From the NCBI GenBank assembly GCA_030867875.1, contig JAOWCC010000577.1, positions 73,155,012-73,219,011 on the forward strand: 64,000 bases of DNA. Direction: 5' to 3'. The stretch comes from Actinernus sp. WN-2022. Taxonomy: Eukaryota; Cnidaria; Anthozoa; Actiniaria; Actinernidae. A program made the position numbers and the translations under genes. A model generated the notes under the pieces. The model had not been told where the DNA came from and ran no database searches. It was given only the letters and a program-made list of their open reading frames with translations. Positions 20,878-32,765 of this stretch are shown in pieces. The stretch's first letter is position 1. Each line of letters begins with the position of its first letter.

Positions 20878-21756
20878 TAGGCTTTAGCACATTCTGCTCG
20901 AAAAAAAGGCTATTCTGCTCGAAAGAATTGCCCGAAAAAGACTATTCTGCTCGAAATTATGCTCCAAAAGAGCTATTATGCTCGAATTTATGCTTCTGAA
21001 AATTTGGGGCAGTTGCAGTTTTAGCGTGTACAAGCCAGTTATTCCATTTTTTTAATGGATTAGGCCATCCCTTTTTTATTTTCCGTTTCTCATCGTCCGA
21101 CCAACCCATTTTTGTGGCTTTTTGTAGAAATTAAAAAAAAATTGGGGGGAGCGGTGGTGGTGAAGAAACCCTAGAGCAGCTCCTGGAAGGTCATGCTCGA
21201 GGGTAGGTTACACAATAGTTTCGGCGGTGCATTTGTAATTCCATGTTTGTAGCGTATACGGACGACGACATCGATGGTAGTCATCGTCCATGTTGGTTTG
21301 TAACCTCGCCTGTGCAACCGCGCCTTATTAGTTCCAGGCTCTCCGCATATTTTTTATTACAATTTTTTTTTTCTCACCCGACCGACCGACCCAATTTTTG
21401 AAAACCCCACCGATAAGAAACGGAAAAAAAAATAGGGATGGCCTTAGTACTAATTTTACGTTTACGAGCTATAGGTCGGACTTTTTCGGAGCCTGCAATA
21501 AAGTTAAGATAAGTTAAAGCATTGGTAACCAACTGTCTTTCTTGTCCTTCTTCCTCATGGTCAATGATTTCTGTTTGTTCCGCTGCCATCTTTGTTTTGC
21601 TCGTACCCAGCTCCCTCTCGTCCCCACTTTTCCTCGTTCCCAGGCCCCAAAATATGCAAAATGGCCTATTCTGCCCGAATTATGCCCCAATTACGTTTTC
21701 TGCTCCTGAGGCCCTATTATGCTCGAAATTCTACCGGCAGAATGTGCTAAAACCTA
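20878..21756 (-). mobile_element. hAT-like element copy 2, inverted, 8-bp TSD (7/8)
   Basis: Same termini as copy 1, in opposite orientation. Flanks are ATCCGTAT (20870-20877) and ATCAGTAT (21757-21764), an 8-bp duplication with one change. Its minus-strand frame from 21589 repeats the 47-residue start seen in copy 1. It has been opened by a 381-bp insertion (21063-21443). Confidence 0.88.
21063..21443. mobile_element. PIF/Harbinger-like MITE, 381 bp, TSD TTA, with readable empty site
   Basis: The left terminus GGCCATCCCTTTTTTATTTT (CCGTTTCTCATCG) is inverted at the right (CGATAAGAAACGG, AAAATAGGGATGGCC). TTA stands at 21060-21062 and 21444-21446. The neighbouring copy 1 has the uninterrupted ...ATGGATTAGTACTA... 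(complement) with a single TTA. Confidence 0.92.
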
Positions 21757-21764
21757 ATCAGTAT

Positions 21765-22701
21765 ACGCACCAGTATACGTGTTGTATACTGTGTGTAACA
21801 GGGCGTATAAGTAAGGTTGCGTATTAGGAAACAGAATGATTCTTACAGTGTATGTGCTACAATGCTCCGTCATGTTTAATTTGTAATCAGTTTTAATTTG
21901 CGGTATAAATTATTACGCGATATATATGTTTTTTAATCGATATATTTCAGTTACTAAATCAGATCTTATGAAGAAAAATGATAACGTAAACTCATTTTGG
22001 CCGTATAGTTTCCTTTATTTAAACTATACTTGTTCTTTAAAGGTACAACATTTTTACTTTTTTTACATCAGTGGAGGATCCAGTGGTTCGATCGAACCCC
22101 ATTCCTCTCAATCGAATCCCCTTTTCGATCTAACCCCATTATCTCTCCGTTTTATCAAGAAAATTACTTAGAACAGCGGAGCTAGCGAGTTTACAAAAAC
22201 TGAATTAAATAACGAGTTTAAAACACATTTGCTCCGAATAAATCTCGCTCTAAACTAGATTCAAAACTGAACATCATCAAAGTCCAAGCTATCATCATAT
22301 GTTTCATGCACCAGTTCATCATTGATGGCGCTGCTTGGCTCACTGTGACCGGTAACACCATTGCCGATTCCAGATACATTTTCTGAGTCACTATCACTGC
22401 AAAAAATAAAATGAGAGAAATATTAGTTTAATTATTGAAGAAGCTGGTAACAAAACATTTCCCTGCCCTTTCCGAAATCAGCCTCTAGGTGAACATTTGA
22501 ATTCTCACTTCGTAGGCATCCAACTGCGACACTTCTACCAATGTAAACATGCCCAGCAAAGTTGAAATTGGTCTCATGTGAATTAACAACAATTTAAAGC
22601 TTAAGGAGTCTCGATAAGCCACTTTACGAATTTATTTTGGGGTCATTTATGCCCACCGTGTGGGGACACTTACTGTAAAGACCAGTTCAAAGGAACCTTA
22701 A
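21765..22701. other. No gene recognised
   Basis: AT-rich. A short patch at 22075-22160 has GATCGAACCCC/CAATCGAATCCCC direct repeats. The remainder shows nothing I can support. Confidence 0.5.
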
Positions 22702-23232
22702 AGTGCCTATAACCCTTCTTGCAAGTTTTGTAGCTATGAACCTTCAAAATGTTTTAAATACTTGTCAAGAAAGTTTTGGCTTACAGAAAATACTCAATGT
22801 TCTATGCTTGTTTGAAATCCACGACCGCATAAGTAAAGGCCTGGGTCGATTCCCGAGTAGATACATGTATCATCTCGTAGATGCATTATTCCTCACGACA
22901 CCTTTCTATAATAACAACGTCCATTTACAATGTATAGAGCATATACACAGTTTGCGAGGTGTTAGTAAAGAAAGAAGTCGTTTTAGTCAACATGTTAAGT
23001 ATTTCTTCAAATTATTGCAAAGTCGAATTAAATACATGACATCTACTCAGGAATCGACCAGGGCTTTTACTTACGCGGTCATGGGTCAGGAAAGGTCAAA
23101 TTTACACGATTTCAAACAAGTGTACATTGTACAACAGAGTATTTTCTGTAAACCAAAACTTTCTTCACATAAGTATTCAAAACATTTTGAAGGTTCATAG
23201 CTATAAAAATTACAAGAAGGGTTATAGGCACT
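22702..23232. mobile_element. TTAA-flanked MITE, copy A of the AGTGC family
   Basis: AGTGCCTATAACCCTTCTTG at the left and its complement at the right (CAAGAAGGGTTATAGGCACT) are flanked by TTAA (22698-22701, 23233-23236). The inverted arms extend ~190 bp (TGTAGCTATGAACCTTCAAA; CCGCATAAGTAAAGGCCTGG). TTAA duplications are made by piggyBac and Kolobok transposases. The 165-codon plus-strand frame inside is only arm sequence. Confidence 0.9.
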
Positions 23233-23450
23233 TTAACACATTGCTTGCTTCTGTTGGGCACAGACACTTTTATTAATAACAAGAATCACTAAATGAACAA
23301 CCGGCAGGCAGCCTGAACTTTACTTGGGCTTTTAAATTCAGTATACATACTATAGGTTGGCATTAAAGTGCTAGTGATACAATTTTGACTTTTTTCCTCA
23401 AAATTTTACAACAGTTACCCTCCCGCCCCGCCCCCAATTTTGTGTGTATT

Positions 23451-25003
23451 TTCGAAGGTTTTTCTCACCACAGGAAGCCCAGATACATTTTCTCTCTACT
23501 GTGCTTGTGATGTCACAACCAGAACACAAGTTCTCTCGCAACATGGCAGATGTGGTTTCGATGCTGAAAGTGAAATGCAGTCAAGCAAGTTTTCCTTGAC
23601 ATTTAGTGAACAAGTCTCTAGTTTAGGATTTGATGGTTAAAATCCAAATTCCATATTACCCTTTTGTGCCACATTTCGAAGCTTCATGGGCTAAAAGAGA
23701 TGAGGAAATGCAGATGGAGTTATGTACATGTACTCAGTCAGGGGTATACATCCAGCCATTTTTCCCCTTCAAGCCCGAAAGGTACAAGCCAAACAAACAG
23801 TGAATGCGCAAGCTCCTAGGGGGTCTGGCCCTCAGGAAATATTTGAAATTTACAAGCTCTGAAGCACTATTTCCACTGTTTTCAGTGCAATGGTTTTAGT
23901 AAGGTTGGGGGTCAGTTTGATAGTGCAGTAGATAGCATATTCGCTGTGCTCACTCAAGGGTTAGAGTTGAGTTTCTAATAACAGTTATACAAAACAGTTA
24001 AAATTCACTGCTACAGCAAAAAATTATCTGACACCAAAATTCCTGTTAAGCCCAGGTTTAATGGCTTAAAGGCAGCTACGCCCCTGACAGTAGAAGAGAC
24101 TTGATCTATTCTAGAATGGTAGGTGCATGTTTTTTAACCAAAACTAAGATTAATATTAGTATCTGGTTAAGCAGATATTTCCAAATGTTGTGCTCGTTTT
24201 CTGGTTGAAGAAATAAACTAAAGGGGACCTCTTTAAAGAAGTATACTGACATCTAATAATTAATTGCATTGTCTTGTTGACACTGAATTGAACAGAACTG
24301 AGCTGCCAAACTGAGCCGAACAAACAGGAACTTTATACATTGCATCAGCTAAGATTTTCCCTTATCCGAGATGTGGTTTTAGACTTGTTATCTAACTATA
24401 TCATACATGTATGTTTAGTTTCCATACTCGGATAAGGGAAAACTTACATGTAATGTAGCTGATGCAGTACATAAAGTTCCTGTTTGTTCGGCGCAGTTTG
24501 GTGGCTCAATTCAGTATCAACAACACAATGTAATTAATTATTATGAGTGAATATACATCTTTAAAGAGTTCCCTTTTAATTTATTTCTTCAACAAGAAAG
24601 CGAGTACAGCATTTGGTATACACTGAAAACATCTGCCTAACCAGATATTTAGTTTTGGTAAAAAAAAACACGCACGTACAATGTACCATTCTAAAAAAGA
24701 TTGTATCTTCTTCTTTGTACACAATTGCCATCTGCATTTCCTTGCCTCCTTTGGCCTCTGAAGCTTCGAAATATGGCACAAAAGGGTAATATCAAATTGG
24801 ATTTTAACCATCAAATCCTAAACTAGAGACTTGTTCACTAAATGTCAAAGAAAAATCGCTTGACTGCGCTTTACTTTCAGTATCGAAATTTGCATCTGCC
24901 ATTTTGAGAGAGAACTAGTGTTCTGGTTGTGACATCAAAGCCACCACAAGTACAGTTGAGAAAAAAGTAACCAGGCTTCCTGTGGTGAGAAAAAGCTTTG
25001 AAA
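23451..25003. repeat. Large imperfect palindrome (arms ~575 bp, spacer 56 bp)
   Basis: 23451-24370 is reverse-complementary to 24427-25003 once the 345-bp hAT-like element in the left arm is removed. Examples: CTCACCACAGGAAGCC / complement of GGCTTCCTGTGGTGAG; CCTAAACTAGAGACTTG; GGCACAAAAGGGTAAT; CGGATAAGGG at the centre. No ORF is conserved between the arms. It could be a foldback transposon or an inverted duplication. Confidence 0.85.
23744..24088. mobile_element. hAT-like element (CAGGGG termini) in the left palindrome arm
   Basis: CAGGGGTATACATCCAGCC at the left and GGCAGCTACGCCCCTG at the right resemble hAT termini (CAGGGGCGTAGC). The segment has no counterpart in the right palindrome arm, so it inserted after the palindrome arose. 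TSD unclear (CAGT on both sides). Confidence 0.6.
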
Positions 25004-25584
25004 TTAAGACTAATTTAAAGGTCACATGGGTCCAAATAATTTCTATTCGAAGTAAACTGAAGGCGCTGCGTGCAGTTAAGGTATTGCGATTAAATCAAAG
25101 CCGTATTAAAATTAGACTCACAAATCACTTACTACTGAAACAGGTAGAGTGTTAATTCAATTTCTTTAATAACGTGCATTTCTCTGTTACACGAACGAAC
25201 ATTTAGGCTTTACTATTTTGAGCGAAATCGAGCAGTTTTAATTGAAAAAAATCCCAAAATGTTTCTTTCTTCCAAGAGCTTGGCGCGCTTTTTACGCTAC
25301 AATGATTATATTTGGTTGCAAATCCACTTCACACGCAGACTTTGATGAAAACCATATGTACATGTATCATAGAGCTACGATTCCCAAGCCACAATCTTAG
25401 ATATTTACTTACAATCAGTATATTGCTATGGTCATGGACTCCATGAAGTGACATTGCAACCAACTTTTATACATGTTTAGGTATTCTCATTTTTAGAACA
25501 TTTCAGAAATGTCCTGCTCGCTCGCTCTCAGGGTACGACAATAAAGGCGCAAAATTGTATGTGGGTACTATTTACTACTTGTGG
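25004..25584. other. No gene recognised
   Basis: Unassigned AT-rich sequence between the palindrome and the next MITE. Confidence 0.5.
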
Positions 25585-25905
25585 CAGGGGCGTAGCTTCC
25601 TGTACGCATATACGCACGTGCGTACCTGAGAAATCCGGTGACTTTTTAAAATTTAATCAGCCTCGACTCACTACACGGAGTTGAAAATGTAAAGGCGCAA
25701 ATTATTATACTTTCTGCCACTCGAAATAAACAGACATCGTCACGAGAGCACAGTTACAACTATCACGGCGGCAATGTAACTCTACCGTAATCCCGCACGT
25801 AATATCCTATAAGTATAATTAAACGTTTTTGTTCCAAACAGTCCTATTGTTTTTTCGGGGTCCGCACCTGTGCGTAGTTGTCAAAAACTCCTAGCTACGC
25901 CCCCG
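25585..25905. mobile_element. hAT-like MITE (CAGGGGCGTAGCT termini)
   Basis: CAGGGGCGTAGCTTCCTGTA, with TACGCACGTGCG, faces CAAAAACTCCTAGCTACGCC CCCG. The flanks share TGTGG, and the joined flank CTTGTGGTAATTATTACTGC occurs uninterrupted at 26660-26680. Confidence 0.75.
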
Positions 25906-25956
25906 TGTGGTAATTATTACTGCTACCGAGTGGCAGTTTGGCGCCGCACCGCATAC

Positions 25957-26013
25957 AGCCTGATTATCAGACGGTCGTGAGCGGACGACCTCGTACCGTC
26001 TGATAATCAGGCT
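25957..26013. repeat. 57-bp hairpin (AGCCTGATTATCAGACGGT)
   Basis: A perfect 19-bp inverted repeat around a ~19-nt loop; the flanks ACCGCATA appear on both sides (ACCGCATAC | ACACCGCATATAG). A minimal foldback element. Confidence 0.85.
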
Positions 26014-26894
26014 ACACCGCATATAGCAGTATGACTTTTTGCTGTAAAAAAAATCACAGCAGTCAGATCAAATCATGGAGCTTGGCTTGTGACTGTACTT
26101 AGTGCGAAACGGCATTATGTTAATCCCGCGGCACGGCTATTTATTTATTTATACATTTATATATTTATTTATACACCGTCAAAGCTTGTAACAGCGGCTA
26201 CTAAAATTGCGGTACATATTGAGTTTGTTTTGAACATAGTATTTTAAGTCAATTTTTGGTACCACGTTTAATTGAGGACAAGACTAATAAAAGAATAAAA
26301 GAAATTCAAAAGAAAAGCGAATTTCAAACTAAAACGTGTACTTGTCAGTCCGCTTGTCACGTCAACACGGTCCATTGCACACAGGGGTTTTCTACACTTT
26401 TCGAAATTAAAAACTTGGTTTCCCAATCTCAAGTAAATTGATTTACCCAAAAAATACTTACCTATTTTCTCCCTCTAGAAAATATATCGACAGATGTTTT
26501 CACTCGAACATATAAACGATTTTCACGCTGCCAAGTTAACTTACACTTCTCGGGGAATTTTATTGTATTGTAATTGGTATCCGACCAAATTTTTCTAGCC
26601 ACTGTTGTATTACGATTTACGGCAAAATAAAAGACGTGGAATTGCAATGTTTACTGCTTGTGGTAATTATTACTGCTACAAGTCGCTGTTCGGCGCTATC
26701 GCATATATTGCTGACAAAAATTAGAACAGCCAGATCAAACGATAGGGCTCTGGATTATTTATAGTAAAAACAAACCCCATGTTCGACCATGTTCGATATA
26801 GATGCAACTGGCATTCATCACGAACACTGGATTTGATCCGTGACTGCTTGCGGTATTGCTAGAATTTACATTTTAATGTGCAACAACATAAATA
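26014..26894. other. Unassigned; partial duplicate of 25905-26090 at 26658-26760
   Basis: GTGGTAATTATTACTGCTAC and CAGATCAAA.GAT.G.GCT recur in order ~750 bp apart. So the two segments are diverged copies, and the left copy holds two extra insertions. No gene seen. Confidence 0.55.
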
Positions 26895-27214
26895 GTGCCA
26901 GAGGCAATGTCAGCGCACTGTGCTCCGACTTTTTGTTTGGTACCGTGAAAAACTGACATTCACATTGGTGGTCGTGCCCAAGCACCGTGCTAGGGCATTA
27001 AGTTTTTTATGAATGCTATAACCGCCATCCAAACCAGAGTTCACGACATGCTCGAGGGTCCAGCGGTGCTTGTGGTTCTTAGGCACGAGTAGTAGAACTT
27101 TATTTAAGTATCGTTACAGCTAATTGGGGGCACTAACGTACTAATGTGAATGCAAGTTTTTCACGGTACCCAACAAAAAATCGGAGTACAGTACACGGAC
27201 ATTTCCTCTGGCAC
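26895..27214. mobile_element. 320-bp MITE with ~85-bp TIRs
   Basis: GTGCCAGAGGCAATGTCAGC at the left end, and GGTACCGTGAAAAACTGACA further in, are matched by the inverted right end (TTTTTCACGGTACCCAACAA ... CATTTCCTCTGGCAC). No target duplication evident. Confidence 0.85.
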
Positions 27215-28179
27215 CATTCCCGGGCTCGAACAAGATGTCATCAGTCCCTATGCGACTTGAAACCCACGGCCAAAAAATGAAATCTGCGGGTGCAAAGTGA
27301 CCCTGCACGGGAAATAAGGCCGCGTCCTGTCATATTTGTGACGTGAATGGTGGTTATCTCATTTCTCCTTTCCAAGGAATTCAGACATCAGTAACATATT
27401 TCCTGCAATTCCGGCATTTGTAATTCAGAAGCCTTCAATTTAGCCATTCAGGGTATCACTGTACCAACATGGAAAACATTTCGAGCTAAAACGATCTGTT
27501 GATCTGAGCTCGATCTTTTGGCGGTAAACCGGCAAGCACTGCACTAAAAATAGAATGCGATATGTTTTGCGATCGATCGCTGAAAGCAGTGCTCTCTGAC
27601 CAACTGAGTAAAACAAAGCTTTATAGCCTCCCGCAGTTGTTTTAGGGGCGTCACGCGTTCACGTCACGCGTTCACGTCACGAAATCAGATGACGTTCTCT
27701 GGTATAATTGTCACTTTGTAATTTGATTCATCGATTGGTAATTGATTATCAATATCAATCAATTATTATTAATTGGTATCGATTGATATCGATTTTAATC
27801 AAAACATCCATTTATCTGTGCCGATACTTGGGAACTCGCTCTTAATATTTAGAGCTCGAGGTGTCCCTCTAAAGGAGATCAGGAACACTATGGAGTTATG
27901 ACGAAACCTTATGTTCTCTAATAAATATGAGATGTCCCCTTAATAGAGGTGTATATATATATATTTAGTATATACAACACGGGAACCTACATAGATCATG
28001 CAATTTGATTGACTCGCTATCTCGGAATAATGAGCAATAGCCACCTACAAAACTCGGGATAATTTTGAAACAAAATGGCAGGCGTAAATTCACGTTTCGC
28101 GATTGTTTCCGATTCGGAAATTTTAGAAATTCAACAAAATACAGTACCCAAAAGCAGTTTTCCGTGTTGTATACACTAA
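27215..28179. other. Unassigned; 13-bp repeat at 27655-27690 and ATCGAT-rich patch at 27725-27800
   Basis: TCACGCGTTCACG is repeated about 2.5 times near 27655. The ATCGAT/ATTGAT-rich patch resembles the arms of the element at 43845-44451 and may be a remnant. A (TA)n run lies near 27952-27964. Confidence 0.55.
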
Positions 28180-28260
28180 AACGATTATTCGCCTCAGGCT
28201 CAGTCGATATTGGTGAATATTATTCACCAATATCGAATTTGCCTTCAGCGAATAATTGTT
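28180..28260. mobile_element. Snap-back MITE (AACGATTATTCGCCT...)
   Basis: AACGATTATTCGCCTCAGGC pairs with GCCTTCAGCGAATAATTGTT, and the inner GATATTGGTGAATA pairs with TATTCACCAATATC. A related element is at 46134-46240; both are preceded by TATAC(T/A)AAAAC. Confidence 0.75.
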
Positions 28261-31200
28261 AAATATATTGAGTATATACATTCGACTGTATATATATTCA
28301 ATTGTGCATTTATGCATACATGTTATTGTAGTAGTTTATTATATGCTCCAGGTTTGGTTTTTCAGACCGCCTTGATAAGAGTGACTACTAGAATCGTTGC
28401 CTTTTGGCAATGGTACATTTCATACATTCATTTGTAATGGAGTGGCATTTCATGCAATTGCAGCAAAAAATAAAAAACGGGAAGAAAACAGAAGCCAATA
28501 TATATGCATGTGTTTCCGAGGTGCTATCTTTCATCTTTTTACACATCAATTACAGCGAGAACGACAAGGGTCTAGTAGTTGCAAATGGGTGGCTGATCTG
28601 GAGTTAATGTATCATGATTGTTCCAAAGAATGCATATGAAACGGCTGCACTTGCTTAGAAGCCGTACTGGTGGATTTTGAAAGTTCTGTTTTTCTATAAT
28701 GAATTAATCAATATTGATCTCGGACCCTTCATTTCCTCTATCGTGTCAAATACATGAAAGAATTACGTTCAATACATAGACGCCACAAGTCACTGCATCC
28801 GTCTGAAGTGGATGTGCCAATGGTTCAGGCCTCCAAGGGCGGTTATGCAGTCCTCTCGCACACAATAATGCTCTGTTAATTCATTCAAAGATACACACAA
28901 AACTTGGTCTTAATTTCGTATGTGTTTGTACACAATTAAAAATATAATTAAGAAAGTTAAGTAACAGTCCGCGCAAGAGGTAGACACAATTCTATTGTTC
29001 AGATGCAATTTGCTTTCCCCACTTTAGTATTTTCTGTTTTTCATACTGACAACTCATCAACCCTTAAATCATAAATTTCTGAAATTAAATCTACTAAAAA
29101 TGCATTTTAAAGGTACAGTTCTTTTGTGTGAAAACATTTTGCCCAATCAGAAGAGTGCAAAACAATAACCAAGAAAACGTTCAATTTAAAAATGTTCCCC
29201 ATATTGAAAATTCGTCATATTAAAAGTTATGAGAGTTTTCACAATTCAAATCTGTTTACAAAATGAGAAAAAATAATATTCTTCTTCAAGTTTAGATAGA
29301 TTTTAACGTCTAAGCCAATGAGGTGGAAGATTGAAACAATACTACAATTATCACCTTTTTACATGCCATGCATAACATATGCCTACTTCTTGCGCGGACC
29401 ATTACTTAAACATCCAAAGAAAACGGAAAATGGTTCATTTCTTTCTACCTTATTACTTCGAAAAAGTCCTTGCGTTCTCCTCCAAGGGAATCCACCATCA
29501 AGATTGTTGTATTTTCAAGGTCAACAACCTATTAATTAGAAAAGATTGTAAACAACAGGCACATTTGTTGCTTAGTTATAATTAGCAAATTATATTTTTA
29601 CACTTTAAACACGAAGTTCCAGTATAATAGGGTCCTGGCCAGGCCTTTGTGGAGTGAACATCTGTGTGATGCTCCGCTTGAGTGCTCCCTACTGATTGCT
29701 TATCGCGCGAAATTCAAATCAAACACTTGAATGTTAAATATAACATTGTCAGTCATTACTGAACAACTATCTTCCCTGTTCATTTATTTCTAGCTTGTTT
29801 CAATTCTACCCTTAGTAATTTAGCATGTTCTTGCATTCTTTAAGGCTGGTTTCCATATGATCGTCTCGATCGCTTGATCCTTTTGTTCTGCGTATTAATT
29901 TACGCTTCGATTCACACCGAACAAAAAATCGAGGCGATTGCGACGTGTGAAACTCCGGAGTAGGGGCTTACCCTTTTATAGTGGAACTTCTTGTTTAAGT
30001 TTGGGTTTTCGATCTGTTTGATAACGATCTCCTGCCTAGCTCCCATTTTCTCGTAATGTGATTTATCTGATTGGCTGATTTTCATAGTCAAAAAAGGGCA
30101 AACACTTGATTGACGTCATCCGTGACCGCCAGCGCTAGGAGTTACATGTATGACCGTTCTTATGACTTCGTGTGTGCCATTTGAGGAAATTGTGTTTGAC
30201 TTTTGACTAGTTCGAACACTTTAATAGTGGAACCGTTCAGAAATGTTGAAGTTGCAAAGAAACATTCTCAAATTCGTGAGAATATTAAGAGATTATTATA
30301 TCGGTAGGATAGGAATGAGCGTAGGAATTACTAATTAGGTCTAACCACCTTAAACCCTGGCTGGGGTTAAGTTTTGGGTTAACGTAGGAATCCTACAATT
30401 CCTGTTTATTCTTATAAATATTTATTAATCAGAAGCTTCTTCGACGTATTTTTAAAGAGCGTAATACATTAGACTATAGCCAAATTCACTATTTCTTCAT
30501 TGAGTCTGATTTTGAGGAAATAATGTAACTTAGTTTGTACTGTCGGCCGCCACAGCTATTTGATCATGCTATGACGGAATAATCGGACAGTTCTAAGTAG
30601 ACATAAAAACAACGAAGTGCATTAAATAACTTTCTTCTGATTTGTTGTACTTACTCCTAGTCTACAATGATTGCGGGCACCAAACTCGCCGGGGAACACG
30701 AGTTTTCGATACTTCGTGAGAACTATCTTTAATACAGATTAAATAATGTCGTTATAAATAATATATACAATGACACAGGTAAATTAATGAAAGATTGAGC
30801 TTCTCGTACGCAACATTTCTGGGGTTCTGATCAAACAGGTAGGCGCTTAATTACTTGGTGTGAATAGTCACCACAGCAAGTCCAAACAGGCATCAGTATA
30901 GAATTCCGGATTAACCGGTTTTTAGATTTAGATAGTCTACATACAGGAAATATCAGTGCAACATGCATTGGTTTATCATTGCGGTATTATTAATACGCTT
31001 TTGTAATGTCGCAACCTTTATGAGTAGTTTTATGTTTTGAGATTTTTCAGTGACAATGAATTAATTTCAACAACAAAATTGTCGGGATGTTATGTTCGTT
31101 TAAAAGTGTTCATTTACCTCTGGGGCTGTTGCTTTTTGGAGGAAATAATAAAAGAAAGATCAGTGCCTCAAGGTGGTTACGGGTGCAAGAGATGGGATCA

Positions 31201-31858
31201 CACACCTTGCACGGGTGCACAAAAGGTGAACAGCGTTACCAACCTTTTGTCTCCATTTCCTTTTTTAATGGTGTCGTAAAAGCGGCAGTTCCCTGTAATT
31301 ATGCATTTTTCTGTAATGAAAGGGAATATAAACAATATTCTTTTTTGATTGAGGCAAAATCATGTCCCGGAGATCTAAACTGCACAATCTTGCAATGGTT
31401 AGACACTATGATACCTATGTTTTATCTTACCTTTCTGTTCGCCTTTTCCTCTAAAATCGAAATGTACGCATCAATGATCTGTATTGAATGAAAAAAGATA
31501 AGAGTATTGGAAAAGGCTAAATGTAAACCCTAATGATTCGTCACATTCTCGGGGATTGAATTTAACCAACAGTACAATAATACTTTATTCACTCAAGCTA
31601 ATTGGAGTCAAACTGAAAAAAACATGGGGTTATCTAGTCAGGTTTACCACAGCGGCATTTACATGTTTAGTTAGATAGTAATAAAGAAATTATTAATATA
31701 TTCATTAAGTGATTTTAGTGTTGATAGTAATTTTAAGTAAAGTTTATTAAAGGACAGAAATGAGAAAACAAAAACAAGAAAATATGCAAAACAAGGGCTG
31801 AGAAGGAAAGAAAGTATATAGTAGAATAATAATAATATAAATAATAACAGTAACATGA
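28261..31858. other. 3.6 kb without a supportable gene
   Basis: Several short open frames occur (for example 31087-31491, 134 codons, plus strand). None shows a recognisable domain, a splice-consistent partner or coding-like composition that I trust. The 29.0-29.6 kb and 30.2-31.0 kb parts are AT-rich. Confidence 0.45.
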
Positions 31859-32196
31859 CTATAAGTATAATTCATAATTGTTGATAAGATCAGAAGTGAT
31901 TGCTTTTTTGAAGATATGCCTTTTTTTAGTTTTGACATTTACTGGTTTTTGGGAAGAATTTGAGATATCATTTATATATAAGAGATATAAAATTGGACCT
32001 AGAACTGATCTCTGGGGGACGCCATTAATTATTGTGAGTTCATTCGATAGGATACCATTTATGGAAACTACTTGTTTTCTACTGACTAAATAAGATCTGA
32101 ACCAGTTCAAAGCAGTACCCCTCACACCATAGAGTTCTAGTTTATCAAGTAGTATGTCGTGATTAACAGTGTCGAAAGCTTTTGCAAAATTCAAGA
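31859..32196 (-). pseudogene. LINE reverse transcriptase fragment, internally deleted
   Basis: The minus strand encodes [34 protein letters not shown] and [20 protein letters not shown], which are RT blocks 3-5 of a jockey/CR1-type LINE (AFDTV with the first catalytic Asp; GVPQGS...LFLLYINDL). The catalytic YADD block is missing: soon after NDI the protein jumps to [18 protein letters not shown], which looks like a C-terminal tail. So an internal deletion removed the second half of the RT. The 5' part is missing as well. Confidence 0.85.
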
Positions 32197-32606
32197 AAAT
32201 TAATGTTGAAATTTGGAATGCTCAAAAGCATATTATTTCGAAAGCGACGACTATTTTTATACAACAGGCGCATTATGGGCACACCCCCTAATACATCCAT
32301 CTCCAGTTCCTAATGCGAGCGGCTTGGCGAAGGATGATATTCATAATTGTCCGGGCGTATTTGGTAAAAGAAAGCCGGTGTCATGGGTACGTTTCGCCTA
32401 GTAAAAACGTGGCAAAAGAGAGTTTTAAACCTCCTTTTCTACGGTTCTCGGTATCATCTGAAGGAAAATTCCAAAGATTTAAATCTCTCTCCGCTGTTGC
32501 TGACGTGTTGGTGCTTTTTCGGTCAGACATAAAAAAGTGAAACGACGACAGCATTTGCTACGTACCACCGACGACACTTATGAAGGATCTTTCATGAACC
32601 AGCTAT

Positions 32607-32765
32607 TCAACTAATTGTTACCTCATCATTCACCCAACCAGACTGCCAATCACTGCTCATCAGTGTTACAATTAGCACTTCATGGTGAGGAGGCATGTTT
32701 AGCTGTAAAGACTTAAAGTCCAATTGTCGGTGGGGGCATGCAATGTCATCCCATATTATCTCGAC
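32607..32765 (-). pseudogene. Exon H (last) of the split host-type gene
   Basis: The acceptor CCATTCAG lies just above 32765; the frame VEIIWDDIACPHRQLDFKSL...SDWQSGWVNDE ends at a TGA (32607-32609) after 52 residues. Its phase (0) equals that at the end of the exon at 34083-34375. The function is unknown. The use of GTAACA after NDE as a donor, with more exons to the left, cannot be excluded. Confidence 0.5.

Noticed and set aside
22703..23200. 165-codon plus-strand ORF
   Set aside because: It is composed of the two inverted arms of a MITE; the related copy at 43017 does not keep the frame.
31087..31491. 134-codon plus-strand ORF
   Set aside because: No domain, no splice partner, composition like the flanks; kept only as part of an unassigned stretch.
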